In this document: piece by piece, positions 32,934 through 43,000 of the stretch
Position numbering within the stretch: the first letter of the stretch is position 1
Layout of the letters: every line of letters starts with the position of its first letter
IMG/VR virus record: IMGVR_UViG_3300032308_001864
Span: 1-52,750 of that record
Reading direction: 5' to 3' (one strand)
DNA from: a virus
DNA length: 52,750 nt
Translations under genes and position numbers: made by a program
Notes under the pieces: generated by a model
What the model was told of the DNA's origin: nothing
Seen by the model: only the letters and a program-made list of their open reading frames with translations
Databases searched by the model: none

Positions 32934-34822
32934 TGCCTACTAAAGATATATCATATATTAATAAAGACTTCTCTTCTTTTAAAAATTCGCTAGTTCAATA
33001 CGCGAAAAACTATTTCCCCACGACTTACACGGACTTTTCCGATGCTAACCCGGGTAATATGTTTATTGAGATGGCTAGTTACGTAGGCGATGTTCTTTCT
33101 TTTTATATCGACAAGCAGGTCCAAGAAAATTTCTTGATGTTTGCTCAAGAAAAAGAAAATCTTATATCTTTAGCTTATGCTTTAGGGTACAGACCCAGAG
33201 TAACTTCAACTGCAACGGTTTTTTTGGATGTATATCAACAGGTACCAGCCATAATAAATGGCGGGGTGGCTTCTCCTGATTATAACTATTGTTTAATCGT
33301 AGATAAAGAAACCAAAGTTAGATCTTCTGATGCTTCAAATACTGTTTTTATAACAGAGGATTTAGTTGATTTTAGTTTTTCTTCTTCTGCCGATACCACG
33401 AACGTAAACGTTTACCAAATAAATACTGTAACAAATCAACCAGATTACTATTTGCTGAAAAAATCAGTAAAAGCTATTGCGGGGACTATAAACACGGCAT
33501 ATTTTTCTTTTGGTAATCCGATTAAATTTCAAAGTATAACAATAGATGATGAAAATATCATTGAAATATTAGATGTAGTTGATAGCGATGGTAATAAATG
33601 GTATGAAGTACCTTATTTAGCTCAAAATACTGTTTTTGAAGAGGTCAGGAACACCGAATTAAATGATCCTTTTCTTTCTCAGTATAACAATACTACGCCA
33701 TATCTTTTAAGAACTCGAAAGGTTCAACGTAGATTTACCACAAGATTTGATTCTAACAATAAATTAACAATAGAATTTGGGGCGGGTATCATAAATTCTA
33801 ATGATGAGGAAATTGTTCCTAATTCCGACAATATAGGCATAGGTTTAATCGATAGTATAACTAAATTAAACACCGCATTTGACCCAGCAAACTTTATGTA
33901 TACTAGGGAATACGGTCTTGCTCCTTCTAATACAAATTTAACTATACGATATATATCTGGTGGTGGTGTATCAACCAATGTTCCTGCAAATAGCATTACA
34001 CAGATATATGAAATGTCTTTAAACACTGTTTCTTTAGTGCAATCAACATTAAATCAGCAATTATTAAACTATGTTAAAAATTCAATTGCTTTTAATAATG
34101 AAAATCCTTCTTCTGGAGGGGGTGACGGTGATAGTATAGAAGATATCAGGCTTAAAACAATGGCTAATTTTCCTACTCAGCTTAGGAATGTTACCAAAGA
34201 CGACCACATGATAAGAGCTTTAAGCATGCCCTCCAAGTTTGGAATGTTATCTAAAGTATATGTGGCACAAGATTTAGCTTTAGGAGAGTATGATAAGCAA
34301 GAGGATTTTATAAATAGTAACCCTTTATCTCTAAGTTTTTATGTTCTTTCCTTTGATTCGGATAAAAAACTAACAAAAGCTTCTCGTGCAATAAAAGAAA
34401 ATCTTAAAAACTATATTGGGCAATATAAAATTTTAAGTGATGGTATAAATATAAAAGACGCGTACTATATAAACGTAGGAGTTAATTTTGATATAATAGT
34501 ATTACCCGCATATAACAGTCGAGAAGTATTAAATCAAGCCTTATCTAGCGTCAAAGACTATTTTAATATAGATAAATGGCAAATAAATCAACCTATAATA
34601 CTATCAGACATTTATAATCTTTTAAATGCTGTACAAGGCGTGCAAAGTGTTGTAAAAGTTGATATAACAAACAAATATGGTGTTGTAAATGGGTATTCAG
34701 AATATGGATACGACATAAAAGGTGCGACAAAAAATAACATAATATATCCAAGTTTGGACCCGGCAATTTTTGAGGTGAGATATCCTAACAACGATATTTA
34801 TGGTAAGATAATAACATACTAA
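32933..34822 (+). CDS. Baseplate wedge protein, gp6/gpJ-like
   Basis: This 629-residue protein forms the inner iris ring of the baseplate with gp25. The N-terminus, ISYINKDFSSFKNSLVQYA, then DANPGNMFIEMASYVGDVLS and QEKENLISLAYALGYRPR, is typical of T4 gp6-like wedges (T4 gp6: 660 aa). The middle has GGGDGDSIEDIRLKTMANFP, the conserved gpJ-type segment before the C-terminal dimer domain. Confidence 0.94.
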   Translation: MPTKDISYINKDFSSFKNSLVQYAKNYFPTTYTDFSDANPGNMFIEMASYVGDVLSFYIDKQVQENFLMFAQEKENLISLAYALGYRPRVTSTATVFLDVYQQVPAIINGGVASPDYNYCLIVDKETKVRSSDASNTVFITEDLVDFSFSSSADTTNVNVYQINTVTNQPDYYLLKKSVKAIAGTINTAYFSFGNPIKFQSITIDDENIIEILDVVDSDGNKWYEVPYLAQNTVFEEVRNTELNDPFLSQYNNTTPYLLRTRKVQRRFTTRFDSNNKLTIEFGAGIINSNDEEIVPNSDNIGIGLIDSITKLNTAFDPANFMYTREYGLAPSNTNLTIRYISGGGVSTNVPANSITQIYEMSLNTVSLVQSTLNQQLLNYVKNSIAFNNENPSSGGGDGDSIEDIRLKTMANFPTQLRNVTKDDHMIRALSMPSKFGMLSKVYVAQDLALGEYDKQEDFINSNPLSLSFYVLSFDSDKKLTKASRAIKENLKNYIGQYKILSDGINIKDAYYINVGVNFDIIVLPAYNSREVLNQALSSVKDYFNIDKWQINQPIILSDIYNLLNAVQGVQSVVKVDITNKYGVVNGYSEYGYDIKGATKNNIIYPSLDPAIFEVRYPNNDIYGKIITY

Positions 34823-34833
34823 AAATACAATTT

Positions 34834-35376
34834 ATGATTTTTAACAGCGCAGGACATAACCCAAAAGGGATTAAAGTAGACCCAGGAGCATCCGGTTTTG
34901 GTTACAATGAAGCACATTTGGCATGTATGCAGCGTGATGCTGTCAATGCTGAATTAGATAAGAAGAATGTTAAGTATATTTCAGATAAAGACGACGAAAC
35001 ACTATCTGATTATCTTAAAAGAATACAGACAGGAGAAGGGTCGGTGGTACTAGAGTATCATTTTGACGCTTTTAATGGTAAGGCAAGTGGTGCTACAGCC
35101 TTAGTTGGCAGCGACGCTGATAGATTAGACAAGATGTTTGCCAAAGAATTGGTTGATACTACCTCTACCATTTTGGGTATACCTAATAGAGGCGTAAAAA
35201 GCGAGTCTGAAAGCCATAGAGGAAGACTAGGTTTAATGCGCGAACAAGGTACAGTATCTTTAATTGAAATATGTTTTATTGACAATAAGGCAGATTTAGA
35301 TAAATGGTTTGCCAATTATGGTAAATTAGCTAAAGCCTATGCTGATATTTTGATAAAATATGAAAATTTAGTTTAA
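34834..35376 (+). CDS. N-acetylmuramoyl-L-alanine amidase (amidase_3)
   Basis: This 180-residue zinc amidase would cut peptidoglycan between MurNAc and L-Ala. Ligands are His8 (NSAGHNP), Glu26 (YNEA) and His76 (EYHFDAF), with the catalytic Glu145 in SLIEICFIDN. There is no signal peptide or cell-wall-binding domain. It sits inside the virion operon between gp6 and adhesin-like genes, so it may be the endolysin or a virion-borne entry enzyme. Confidence 0.9.
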   Translation: MIFNSAGHNPKGIKVDPGASGFGYNEAHLACMQRDAVNAELDKKNVKYISDKDDETLSDYLKRIQTGEGSVVLEYHFDAFNGKASGATALVGSDADRLDKMFAKELVDTTSTILGIPNRGVKSESESHRGRLGLMREQGTVSLIEICFIDNKADLDKWFANYGKLAKAYADILIKYENLV

Positions 35377-35378
35377 TA

Positions 35379-35810
35379 ATGCCTGTATATAAAATTTTTC
35401 CAAGTAAAGATACTACCATTTATTCTGAAAAGAGTACAACCAACACTGGAATGGACGCTATATTGGAATTAACAAAAGAAAAAAGTGTATTATATCCGTT
35501 CCAACAAGTTGGAATAGCCTACATATATGTCGGAACAGACGCTTTTGATGCTAGTTTTGACCCGACTTTCTCGGGGAACCCGGCTTCTACTGGATCTATA
35601 TCTGTTTCTTTGGAGGGTGTACCCTTGGGTTCATATACTGTAAACCCTGCTACTGACACAAATGTTAGTATTCTAGCAACAAACCTGGCTGCTTCAATAA
35701 CTTTAAACAGCTTTACAGCTACCGCCACCAGTAATATTGTAAAAGTTGTTGCACCCAAAACATACGGGAATTATATTTCAGGTAAACAATTAACAATTAC
35801 TATATCATAA
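35379..35810 (+). CDS. Chimeric tail protein: DNRLRE-type N-terminus plus inserted beta domain
   Basis: This 143-residue protein begins MPVYKIFPSKDTTIYSEKST with NTGMDAILELTKE, the usual N-terminus of a larger DNRLRE-type tail protein. After about residue 35 the sequence switches to an unrelated beta domain (GSISVSLEGVPLGSYTVNP to the end). The expected remainder of the DNRLRE protein is found two genes downstream (36334), so this gene looks like the 5' part of an interrupted ancestral gene. Start is 2 bp after the amidase stop. Confidence 0.7.
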   Translation: MPVYKIFPSKDTTIYSEKSTTNTGMDAILELTKEKSVLYPFQQVGIAYIYVGTDAFDASFDPTFSGNPASTGSISVSLEGVPLGSYTVNPATDTNVSILATNLAASITLNSFTATATSNIVKVVAPKTYGNYISGKQLTITIS

Positions 35811-35827
35811 TTACAAAAAAATAAACA

Positions 35828-36340
35828 ATGAGTAAATCACGCACAGAACTTTTAACTAACGCGGCTACAATTAAGAACGAAACCACTGCTGCTGCAAATA
35901 CTGCAACAAGAATAGGAACAATGTTTGAAGACATTGTATATAGTACTAACAATACCAATTATACGTATTTTGCAAGATTATCTCAATCATCTACTTCCGC
36001 GCCAGCAGTACAAAGAGTATTCACGGATAATTTATCTGTCGGTGTGCCCGGCGATTTAAATTATACCGCAGTTGTTTATACTAGAAACTCTCCTGGAGAC
36101 TATAAAATTAAAATAAGATCCGCAGTTAGTTCTTCTAAAGTAACAGATGGTTATTCTTATGCGGTGTCTTTTTCTGACGCTAAAGTGAGAATGGTGTCTT
36201 ATACAAATGGGACAGATGGCTCTTATCCGCCAGCTCAATACTTTACAGAATTTAATATCAGGTCATATAATACTTCAGGTTCATTATCGGACGATGTTAT
36301 AAATTTTACTAACGTTTTAATACAATATTACGAATGGTAA
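35828..36340 (+). CDS. Tail protein inserted between the halves of a DNRLRE gene
   Basis: This 170-residue protein begins MSKSRTELLTNAATIKNETT followed by ANTATRIGTMFEDIV, an N-terminal helix module common in Bacteroidetes phage and prophage tail-fibre proteins, where it may anchor the fibre. The rest is beta-rich. It overlaps the next gene by 7 bp. Its location between two parts of a DNRLRE protein suggests it arrived as a unit. Confidence 0.7.
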   Translation: MSKSRTELLTNAATIKNETTAAANTATRIGTMFEDIVYSTNNTNYTYFARLSQSSTSAPAVQRVFTDNLSVGVPGDLNYTAVVYTRNSPGDYKIKIRSAVSSSKVTDGYSYAVSFSDAKVRMVSYTNGTDGSYPPAQYFTEFNIRSYNTSGSLSDDVINFTNVLIQYYEW

Positions 36341-37365
36341 TATCATCATCGTTATTTGCTTTAGGTGACCCAAATACAACTCCGGTAGGCTCTACTGCGG
36401 CTAGAATATTGATACAATTCTCTGATACAGATATACAAGATGTTTATTCAAAATACATAACCGGTAGTGATTATAAGGCGTATTTAAAACTGTATTTAGC
36501 AAATGCTAGTGAAATTCCATCGGATTATACCGTCGTATGTTACCCTTTATACCAAAGTTGGGATATGGGTACTGGCAAGTATGGTAATTATCCCGTTGAT
36601 ATAAATGGTGTTTCTTGGAAATACAGAAACGCGAACTCTACTAATCAATGGCAAGCCAATTCATTCCCAGTTAATGTTACTGCATCATTTTTAACTGGCA
36701 GCGTGGGTGGAGGTGCTTGGTATTATAATTATCCGTCTACACAATCTTTTGGTGTTTATATAGATAAAGATATCACATTGGATGTTACTACAGCAGTCAA
36801 AAACATGGTGTCTGGAACAATATCGAACAACGGTTTTATTATAATGAACTCTGGGTCAATAGAATTTAACGGTAACTACAGTTATGTATTAAATTATTTT
36901 TCTAGAGACACCAATACAATTTACCCTCCAGTATTAGAATTTAAATGGAACAATACTGTTTATACTCCTAACACGGCTTCCATGAGTATATCGACTTCTC
37001 CCGATATTAGATTGTCTTTAAGTAACAATAAAGGCACATATAACCAATACTCGGTAGAAAGATTTAGAATAAATGTTAGAGATCAATATCCTGTAAGAAC
37101 TTTTACTACTTCATCTTTATATACAACACCAAAATATTTACCTAGTTCATCTTACTTTAGTATAAAAGATGTTAAAAGTGATTTGACAGTTATTGAATTT
37201 GATGATAATTATACTAAGATAGGTACTGATAGTAAAGGAAGTTATTTCGATGTTTATATGTATGGACTTGAACCTGAAAGATATTATAAAGTTTTAATTA
37301 AAACTGTAATAGACGGTTCCGTCTTGGTATTTGATAACGAACAATTCTTTAAAGTAATAGAATAA
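36334..37365 (+). CDS. DNRLRE-type tail adhesin, N-terminus displaced
   Basis: This 343-residue protein has the DNRLRE core ARILIQFSDTDIQDVYSKYI, AYLKLYLANASEI and YPLYQSWDMGTGKYGNYP. It starts with MVISSSLFALGDPNTTPVGS, lacking the usual KDTTIYSE-type start that is found instead at 35379. The C-terminal half (from about 210) is a separate beta domain. Possibly a cell-surface-binding or baseplate-peripheral protein. Confidence 0.75.
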   Translation: MVISSSLFALGDPNTTPVGSTAARILIQFSDTDIQDVYSKYITGSDYKAYLKLYLANASEIPSDYTVVCYPLYQSWDMGTGKYGNYPVDINGVSWKYRNANSTNQWQANSFPVNVTASFLTGSVGGGAWYYNYPSTQSFGVYIDKDITLDVTTAVKNMVSGTISNNGFIIMNSGSIEFNGNYSYVLNYFSRDTNTIYPPVLEFKWNNTVYTPNTASMSISTSPDIRLSLSNNKGTYNQYSVERFRINVRDQYPVRTFTTSSLYTTPKYLPSSSYFSIKDVKSDLTVIEFDDNYTKIGTDSKGSYFDVYMYGLEPERYYKVLIKTVIDGSVLVFDNEQFFKVIE

Positions 37366-37697
37366 TGGGCCAAACTGTAGACGTAAAACGTAAAATATAT
37401 GGTATAAGCACTTTTAAGAACGTAGTTGACGTAACTTTTAATCAATTAGTTCCAAAAGATGCGCCGGTAGTTGTAACAAAGCCTACTAACGTTGATGATT
37501 TTTTTAAAAGTTATGACGAACTTTTTTATGATATACCCGCAGTTGGAGACACTAATTCTCATTTAGAGTTAATAAATAGAAGCTCTGATTACATAGGAGT
37601 ATCTTTAGCTGAATTAGAAGAAGAAATAAAAACTTTAAGACAAGAAAACGTTAGTCTAAAAAATCAATTAGCTACGTTGGCTACAAATAATAAATAA
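37365..37697 (+). CDS. Small coiled-coil structural protein
   Basis: This 110-residue protein is coupled by one-base overlaps on both sides (TAATG). The N-terminus is beta-like (MGQTVDVKRKIYGI). The C-terminus forms a heptad coiled coil (SLAELEEEIKTLRQENVSLK). Probably a trimerising linker or baseplate accessory, inferred from context. Confidence 0.65.
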   Translation: MGQTVDVKRKIYGISTFKNVVDVTFNQLVPKDAPVVVTKPTNVDDFFKSYDELFYDIPAVGDTNSHLELINRSSDYIGVSLAELEEEIKTLRQENVSLKNQLATLATNNK

Positions 37698-40600
37698 TGG
37701 GTGTTTCGATATCAGAATTAAATTATAGTCTAGAAAAATATAATGTAATTGATACCACATTAATTACAACAAAAGATTTTATCCGAAGTTTTGGACAAGA
37801 TATTGACTATATCGAAGCGCATCTTTATACTCAGAATAATACATTAATAAAATCTGATTATAATTTTACATACTATACAGTACCGGGGACACTTCAGGGG
37901 GAAACTGAAACTACTAGTAAGCAAATAGAATTTAAAACTGAGGAATATTTAAAATATCTTGGATACTACCTTGGTTCTTATAAGGTTCAATACAATATTT
38001 TTAGAAAGAAAATTTTCAATACCAATGAGAAACTTTTCTTTGTTAAAGAAATATCTCAAGATAGAAAAGAAATTAGAATATCTACGAATGATATTTCTAA
38101 TAGTGATATTGAATCAGGGGTTTTAAATTTTATTCAAGAATACCAAAGTTCTCCTTATTTCAAGGATTTTAATTTAAATTTTGGTGACAATAATATTGTC
38201 AATGCTGTAAATATAATATTGGATAAAAATACTAATCCGTATTCTATCTTAGTAAAGTTATACAACCCATTACCTTCTGAGTTCGATTTAAAAAGTTCTC
38301 TGTGGTTTGTGGAAGAACTTTCCGACCCACACCTATTTCAAATAGACATATTCCCAGATGTCGTAGAAGAAAAGATACCTTTTTTACGAAACGCAAATTT
38401 TGATATAGATGTTGAAAAAAATTCTATAAAGCCAACTGAATATATAAATAGTCAAAATATTTTGACTAATAGCACCCTATCTGGCTATCAGAAACTACTC
38501 AATGTAACTAATACTACGGGTATAAAAATAAATACTGACTATAGTTTATATGAAAACTTTGTTCATTTTTCTTCTGCTAAACAAAGACTCTTAAACTTTT
38601 TTTACAAGCTTCAGAATATAGAAAACAATCAGAGTAGTATAAATAGTATAAAAAATATAAATAATTATACTATATCATTTAATGTAAGTTCTAGTATATA
38701 CACCTTACAAGCTAAAATAAATGATATTATAAAGAATTTTGACGGATATGAAAATTATTTATATTTTTCTTCTGGTTCCAAGTGTTGGCCAAAATCTGGT
38801 TCGTATGGTTATTATACTAACTACCCAACAACTTCCTCTATTTCAAAAACTTGGTTAGGAAGCGATGATTATAACTCTATATATTATGGGGGGCAACTTT
38901 TTACTGCGTCATACTATGATCAAAATAATCAGAATAACTTAATTAATATTGTTCCCGAGTATATAAAAGAGGATGATATTAATTTTAGTTATGTTTTATT
39001 TTGTAACATGGTCGGTCAACATTTTGACGACATATGGCTTTATATAAAATCTGTTACAGATTTGTATAAAAACACTAATAGTTTAAGTACCGGTATATCT
39101 AAAGATGTAGTTTACTACGCTTTAAAGTCTTTAGGGATGGATACTTACAATTCAAAAAGCGATGATGACATTTATAATTACCTTTTAGGAATTAATCCTA
39201 ATGGTAGTATTCTACCTTTAACTGGTTCAAATCAAACTTTAGTAAGTAGTTCTAATGAATCTATGTCTGGAGAAGACATACAAAAAGAATTATTAAAAAG
39301 ATTATGGCATAATATTTCTCATATATTTAAATCTCGGGGTACAGAAAAAGGTATAGACGCACTGATAACTACATATGGTATACCTGATTCTATTTTAAGT
39401 ACTAATGAATATGGTGGAACTGATAAAACCTCAGCTGTCATAGAATATGTATATGAAAGATTTTCATATGCCCTGGCTAATACCACGTCTTCTTTTGTTA
39501 GAATACCTTGGTTCGCATTATATCAAAATGGATTGAAAGGAGCTGGTTCAGATGTAGTGCCTGATGCCATAGAATTTAGATTTAAACCGGCTAAGAATCT
39601 GATGCCATATTCAGCTTCTCTGTTAGATTTGATGTCTCCGGGTGCAACTACTAGTTCTTTTAGTTTATATTTTCAGCCCAACACAACTAGAAGGTATCCT
39701 TATGCAGATGTAATATTTAGACTATCTGGTTCTTCAGGGTACTATACTTCATCCTTGACGTTACCAATATATTCGACTCAATCAAATGGAGAGACATATT
39801 GGTGGAACGTTCTTTTAAAAAGAAGAACTCAAAAAAATTCTACTTCTAACAATGATGCTCAATATTACGATCTATTTGTAAAAAATAAAATAGAAGGTAG
39901 GATAGGCCATCAAGCGTCAGGGAGTATTTATGTTCCTGTGAACTCGTCATCTTATAATTACTCTTGGACTAGATATACAAACTATCCGGAACTTTACTTA
40001 GGCGGCTTTAGAAATAGATTTAGTGGTTCTTTTCAAGAGTTTAGATATTGGTCGTACCCCATATCAGAGTCATCATTTAACTTTCATGTGCTCAACCCAG
40101 AGTCAATCGAATCATATTCGACATCTTCTACATATGATGATTTAGCCGCACGTTATCCATTAGGTAATAACTTATACACATATAGACATTCTAACGTATT
40201 AATTGTTTCTTCTATCGCTCCAAGTAACATTAATCCAATTTATGTCAACACTTTACTGGATGAAAAAGATATGTTCTTTGGATTTACCGGGAGTAATAAC
40301 TATGTTGCAAATGTGGAGGAATATTATACTAATACACCTAATGCCGCATACTCAACTCCTGTAACTGAAAAGATTAGAATAATAGATAATATTATAACTG
40401 GAAGTCTTTTATCTCCTTTTATAAAAATGGAGAAAAAATCGATCGATCCTCTAACAAAAGATATACATTTTGTAGACGTATCTTTCTCCCCACAAAATGA
40501 AATAAATAAAGATATTATTGCCCATTTTGGTAATAAAGCAGATTTAGATGAATTTTTAGGAGATCCTAAAAATGATTATAAAAATGAATATTCTTTATTA

Positions 40601-42937
40601 AAAAATTTAAATGTTGAATATTATAAAAAATATACTAAAAGATATAATTATAAAGATTATGTTGAATTAGTAAAATCTTTTGACAATTCTTTATTCAAGA
40701 TGATTAAAGATAATGTCCCAGCTAGATCAAATGTTCAGACTGGATTGACCATAAAACAACCAATTTTAGAAAGATCTAAAATAAAAAGAACAGAGACAAA
40801 AGCGGAGAGTATTCAATATAAAAATGATAAAATAAAAGTAGGTAAAATATCTATAGATAGTACATATAAAAGTAATTATTCTGATGGTAAAGATTTTTAT
40901 AATGGCGAATTAAAAAATTCTTTAATAGATGTAAATAACTATTTTGAAAAAAATAATTACAATCCTTATATTGTTTATATAGAAAATTTAAATGTAAATA
41001 ATTTTGAACATACCGACTATAATACATTGATAAATAATGTTTCTTTAGGTCAACTTTCTAGAATAAATAAAGTAATAAATAATTACAATACTAATATATT
41101 AGAAGACGCTTACTTACAAGATTGGTATAGAACATATCAAAGACATATCAGACCAAGATATCTTGGTTCAAAGACTTATAGTGCAACTTATAATTTTTAT
41201 ACTCAAGGTGATTACTCTTATGGTAAAACGGCTGCGATAGATAAAAATACTTTGAAGTTTGCATGGATAAAAAATATAGCTAAAAAGAATTTAAACTTCT
41301 TTGATAAGACCTCTTTAAATTTAAAATATCTTGTTGATTCAGAAAGTTCTTTATTGGAGTTATCTAAAAATAATTCAAATTTATTTGAAGTTCAAAATAT
41401 TTTTAAATCTGGTAAAACTTCTATAATATCTCTCACTGACCCGCTTTCACCTACAAATCAAACATCTTTAAATGGTAATAAGATAATATGGAGAGGGGGG
41501 TTTTCTTTTGATCCCATATTGTATAGAGAATTAAATGAAACTTTATATTTTAAATACGACACTCCAATTCAAACTTTAGTTGTTCCATTAGGGATAAAAG
41601 CGTATTCAAATAATTCATATCAATACGCATATTTGGCAAATCAAAATAACGCCACACCACCTACTTCACCCGCTTTAAATGCTTCTGGAGATGGTTATTA
41701 TTATTATATAAATAACTCAACGTCAAATACTACCAGTAAAGCTATGGCTGATAATAGTTATACAACATCTACTTGGCGATATAATAATAAATCTAGTGTA
41801 AGCATAAATCCAACAACAATAACTTTTACTACTGCTGGTGGCGCAAATCCACAAACTCTTTCTGGGAGAAACTCTAAAGTGTACGGATTTAATTTATTAA
41901 ATTTTAATGATACTACAAGCGGATTTAATACAGAACCAGATATCAATACTTATAGACCATACATAACTTCTTCAAATTATTATTATGTTGCACCTAGAAC
42001 AGGTAAATATAATATTGAAGGAAATATAAAAATGTCTTTTAGAGGACACGATGAGGGAGCTGCCGGTACAGCTGGTCTTAGAATAGTAGGCATATTCGAG
42101 TATTGTCCTAACTCGGGAAATCCGCTTGATGAAGATCAATGGGTATATATCGCAAATACAACACTTGCTCCATTAAATGGGGTAGGGCATGGCAGCCTCC
42201 CAGGTAATTTTGGCTACAATAGTGCGGAAAGTGCTATATTCTACGACAGATCGATGATCAGTGAGTTCATATTTCAATTACAATACACCGGGGTAACCCC
42301 CGTTTTATTACAGGGATCTAATGTAAGATTTAAATTATATTGGTGTGATATAAACGGAGCGTACAATAACTCAAATTACGTTTCATGGTATGTGTATCCC
42401 CAATCATATTTTCAGATAACTGACACCACTGCGACTGTAAATAAGTATATCTACGAAAGATCTTATGGTCAAGATTCACCGTTTTATACAAAAGGTACCA
42501 CTTATATATCTAATGATACTTTAATATTTAATAGCGAAACCACGCAATTTTTTAATTTATCTAAATTTAAACCATACAGTTCTACGTCGGGAAGCTATAC
42601 GGATGTTGTCGATTATATGAGTGTTCAACCAAATGATATAATAAGAATAGGACCTTTCGAATCTGCTGCATCACAGCTATATGAAGTTAAGGAAGTGTCT
42701 CTTATTGCCGGGAGTTACTATATAGTTTTAGATAGAACTATAAGTGATATAAATTATGACGATGCGCAAAACTTTGCCATTCTTAGACCCAAACCAGACG
42801 AAACTTCTATAATATTGGATTATAATAAAACCGCAGGTGAAACTACAACGGGTGTAATAATGTGTGAAGATTTATTGCCGATAATAAAAAGCGACGTAAG
42901 TAATATAATAAAACCGTTAAAAACCGATTTATTATAA
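37697..42937 (+). CDS. Giant tail/baseplate wedge protein (1746 aa)
   Basis: This is the largest gene in the window. The N-terminal 300 residues (MGVSISELNYSLEKYNVIDT) resemble large peripheral baseplate proteins of marine T4-like phages, in the place of T4 gp7 (1032 aa). Residues about 650-800 look like a concanavalin/LamG-type beta sandwich (FRLSGSSGYYTSSLTLP, LYLGGFRNRFSGSFQEFRYW). Later parts are Asn/Tyr-rich with a beta-sandwich-like region near 1430-1600. Function as a baseplate/receptor-proximal protein is inferred. Confidence 0.75.
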   Translation: MGVSISELNYSLEKYNVIDTTLITTKDFIRSFGQDIDYIEAHLYTQNNTLIKSDYNFTYYTVPGTLQGETETTSKQIEFKTEEYLKYLGYYLGSYKVQYNIFRKKIFNTNEKLFFVKEISQDRKEIRISTNDISNSDIESGVLNFIQEYQSSPYFKDFNLNFGDNNIVNAVNIILDKNTNPYSILVKLYNPLPSEFDLKSSLWFVEELSDPHLFQIDIFPDVVEEKIPFLRNANFDIDVEKNSIKPTEYINSQNILTNSTLSGYQKLLNVTNTTGIKINTDYSLYENFVHFSSAKQRLLNFFYKLQNIENNQSSINSIKNINNYTISFNVSSSIYTLQAKINDIIKNFDGYENYLYFSSGSKCWPKSGSYGYYTNYPTTSSISKTWLGSDDYNSIYYGGQLFTASYYDQNNQNNLINIVPEYIKEDDINFSYVLFCNMVGQHFDDIWLYIKSVTDLYKNTNSLSTGISKDVVYYALKSLGMDTYNSKSDDDIYNYLLGINPNGSILPLTGSNQTLVSSSNESMSGEDIQKELLKRLWHNISHIFKSRGTEKGIDALITTYGIPDSILSTNEYGGTDKTSAVIEYVYERFSYALANTTSSFVRIPWFALYQNGLKGAGSDVVPDAIEFRFKPAKNLMPYSASLLDLMSPGATTSSFSLYFQPNTTRRYPYADVIFRLSGSSGYYTSSLTLPIYSTQSNGETYWWNVLLKRRTQKNSTSNNDAQYYDLFVKNKIEGRIGHQASGSIYVPVNSSSYNYSWTRYTNYPELYLGGFRNRFSGSFQEFRYWSYPISESSFNFHVLNPESIESYSTSSTYDDLAARYPLGNNLYTYRHSNVLIVSSIAPSNINPIYVNTLLDEKDMFFGFTGSNNYVANVEEYYTNTPNAAYSTPVTEKIRIIDNIITGSLLSPFIKMEKKSIDPLTKDIHFVDVSFSPQNEINKDIIAHFGNKADLDEFLGDPKNDYKNEYSLLKNLNVEYYKKYTKRYNYKDYVELVKSFDNSLFKMIKDNVPARSNVQTGLTIKQPILERSKIKRTETKAESIQYKNDKIKVGKISIDSTYKSNYSDGKDFYNGELKNSLIDVNNYFEKNNYNPYIVYIENLNVNNFEHTDYNTLINNVSLGQLSRINKVINNYNTNILEDAYLQDWYRTYQRHIRPRYLGSKTYSATYNFYTQGDYSYGKTAAIDKNTLKFAWIKNIAKKNLNFFDKTSLNLKYLVDSESSLLELSKNNSNLFEVQNIFKSGKTSIISLTDPLSPTNQTSLNGNKIIWRGGFSFDPILYRELNETLYFKYDTPIQTLVVPLGIKAYSNNSYQYAYLANQNNATPPTSPALNASGDGYYYYINNSTSNTTSKAMADNSYTTSTWRYNNKSSVSINPTTITFTTAGGANPQTLSGRNSKVYGFNLLNFNDTTSGFNTEPDINTYRPYITSSNYYYVAPRTGKYNIEGNIKMSFRGHDEGAAGTAGLRIVGIFEYCPNSGNPLDEDQWVYIANTTLAPLNGVGHGSLPGNFGYNSAESAIFYDRSMISEFIFQLQYTGVTPVLLQGSNVRFKLYWCDINGAYNNSNYVSWYVYPQSYFQITDTTATVNKYIYERSYGQDSPFYTKGTTYISNDTLIFNSETTQFFNLSKFKPYSSTSGSYTDVVDYMSVQPNDIIRIGPFESAASQLYEVKEVSLIAGSYYIVLDRTISDINYDDAQNFAILRPKPDETSIILDYNKTAGETTTGVIMCEDLLPIIKSDVSNIIKPLKTDLL

Positions 42938-42964
42938 AAAGTTATTTGAAATCATTATATTTTT

Positions 42965-42976
42965 GATATTTATATA
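42965..42976 (+). promoter_or_regulatory. GATATTTATATA motif before the fibre-region genes
   Basis: GATATTTATATATACAAAC lies in the 63-bp gap after the giant gene, 24 bp before the next ATG. It is the best plus-strand match to the motif seen upstream of minus-strand tail genes. Candidate late promoter. Confidence 0.45.
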
Positions 42977-43000
42977 TACAAACTTTAAAAACACTATAAA

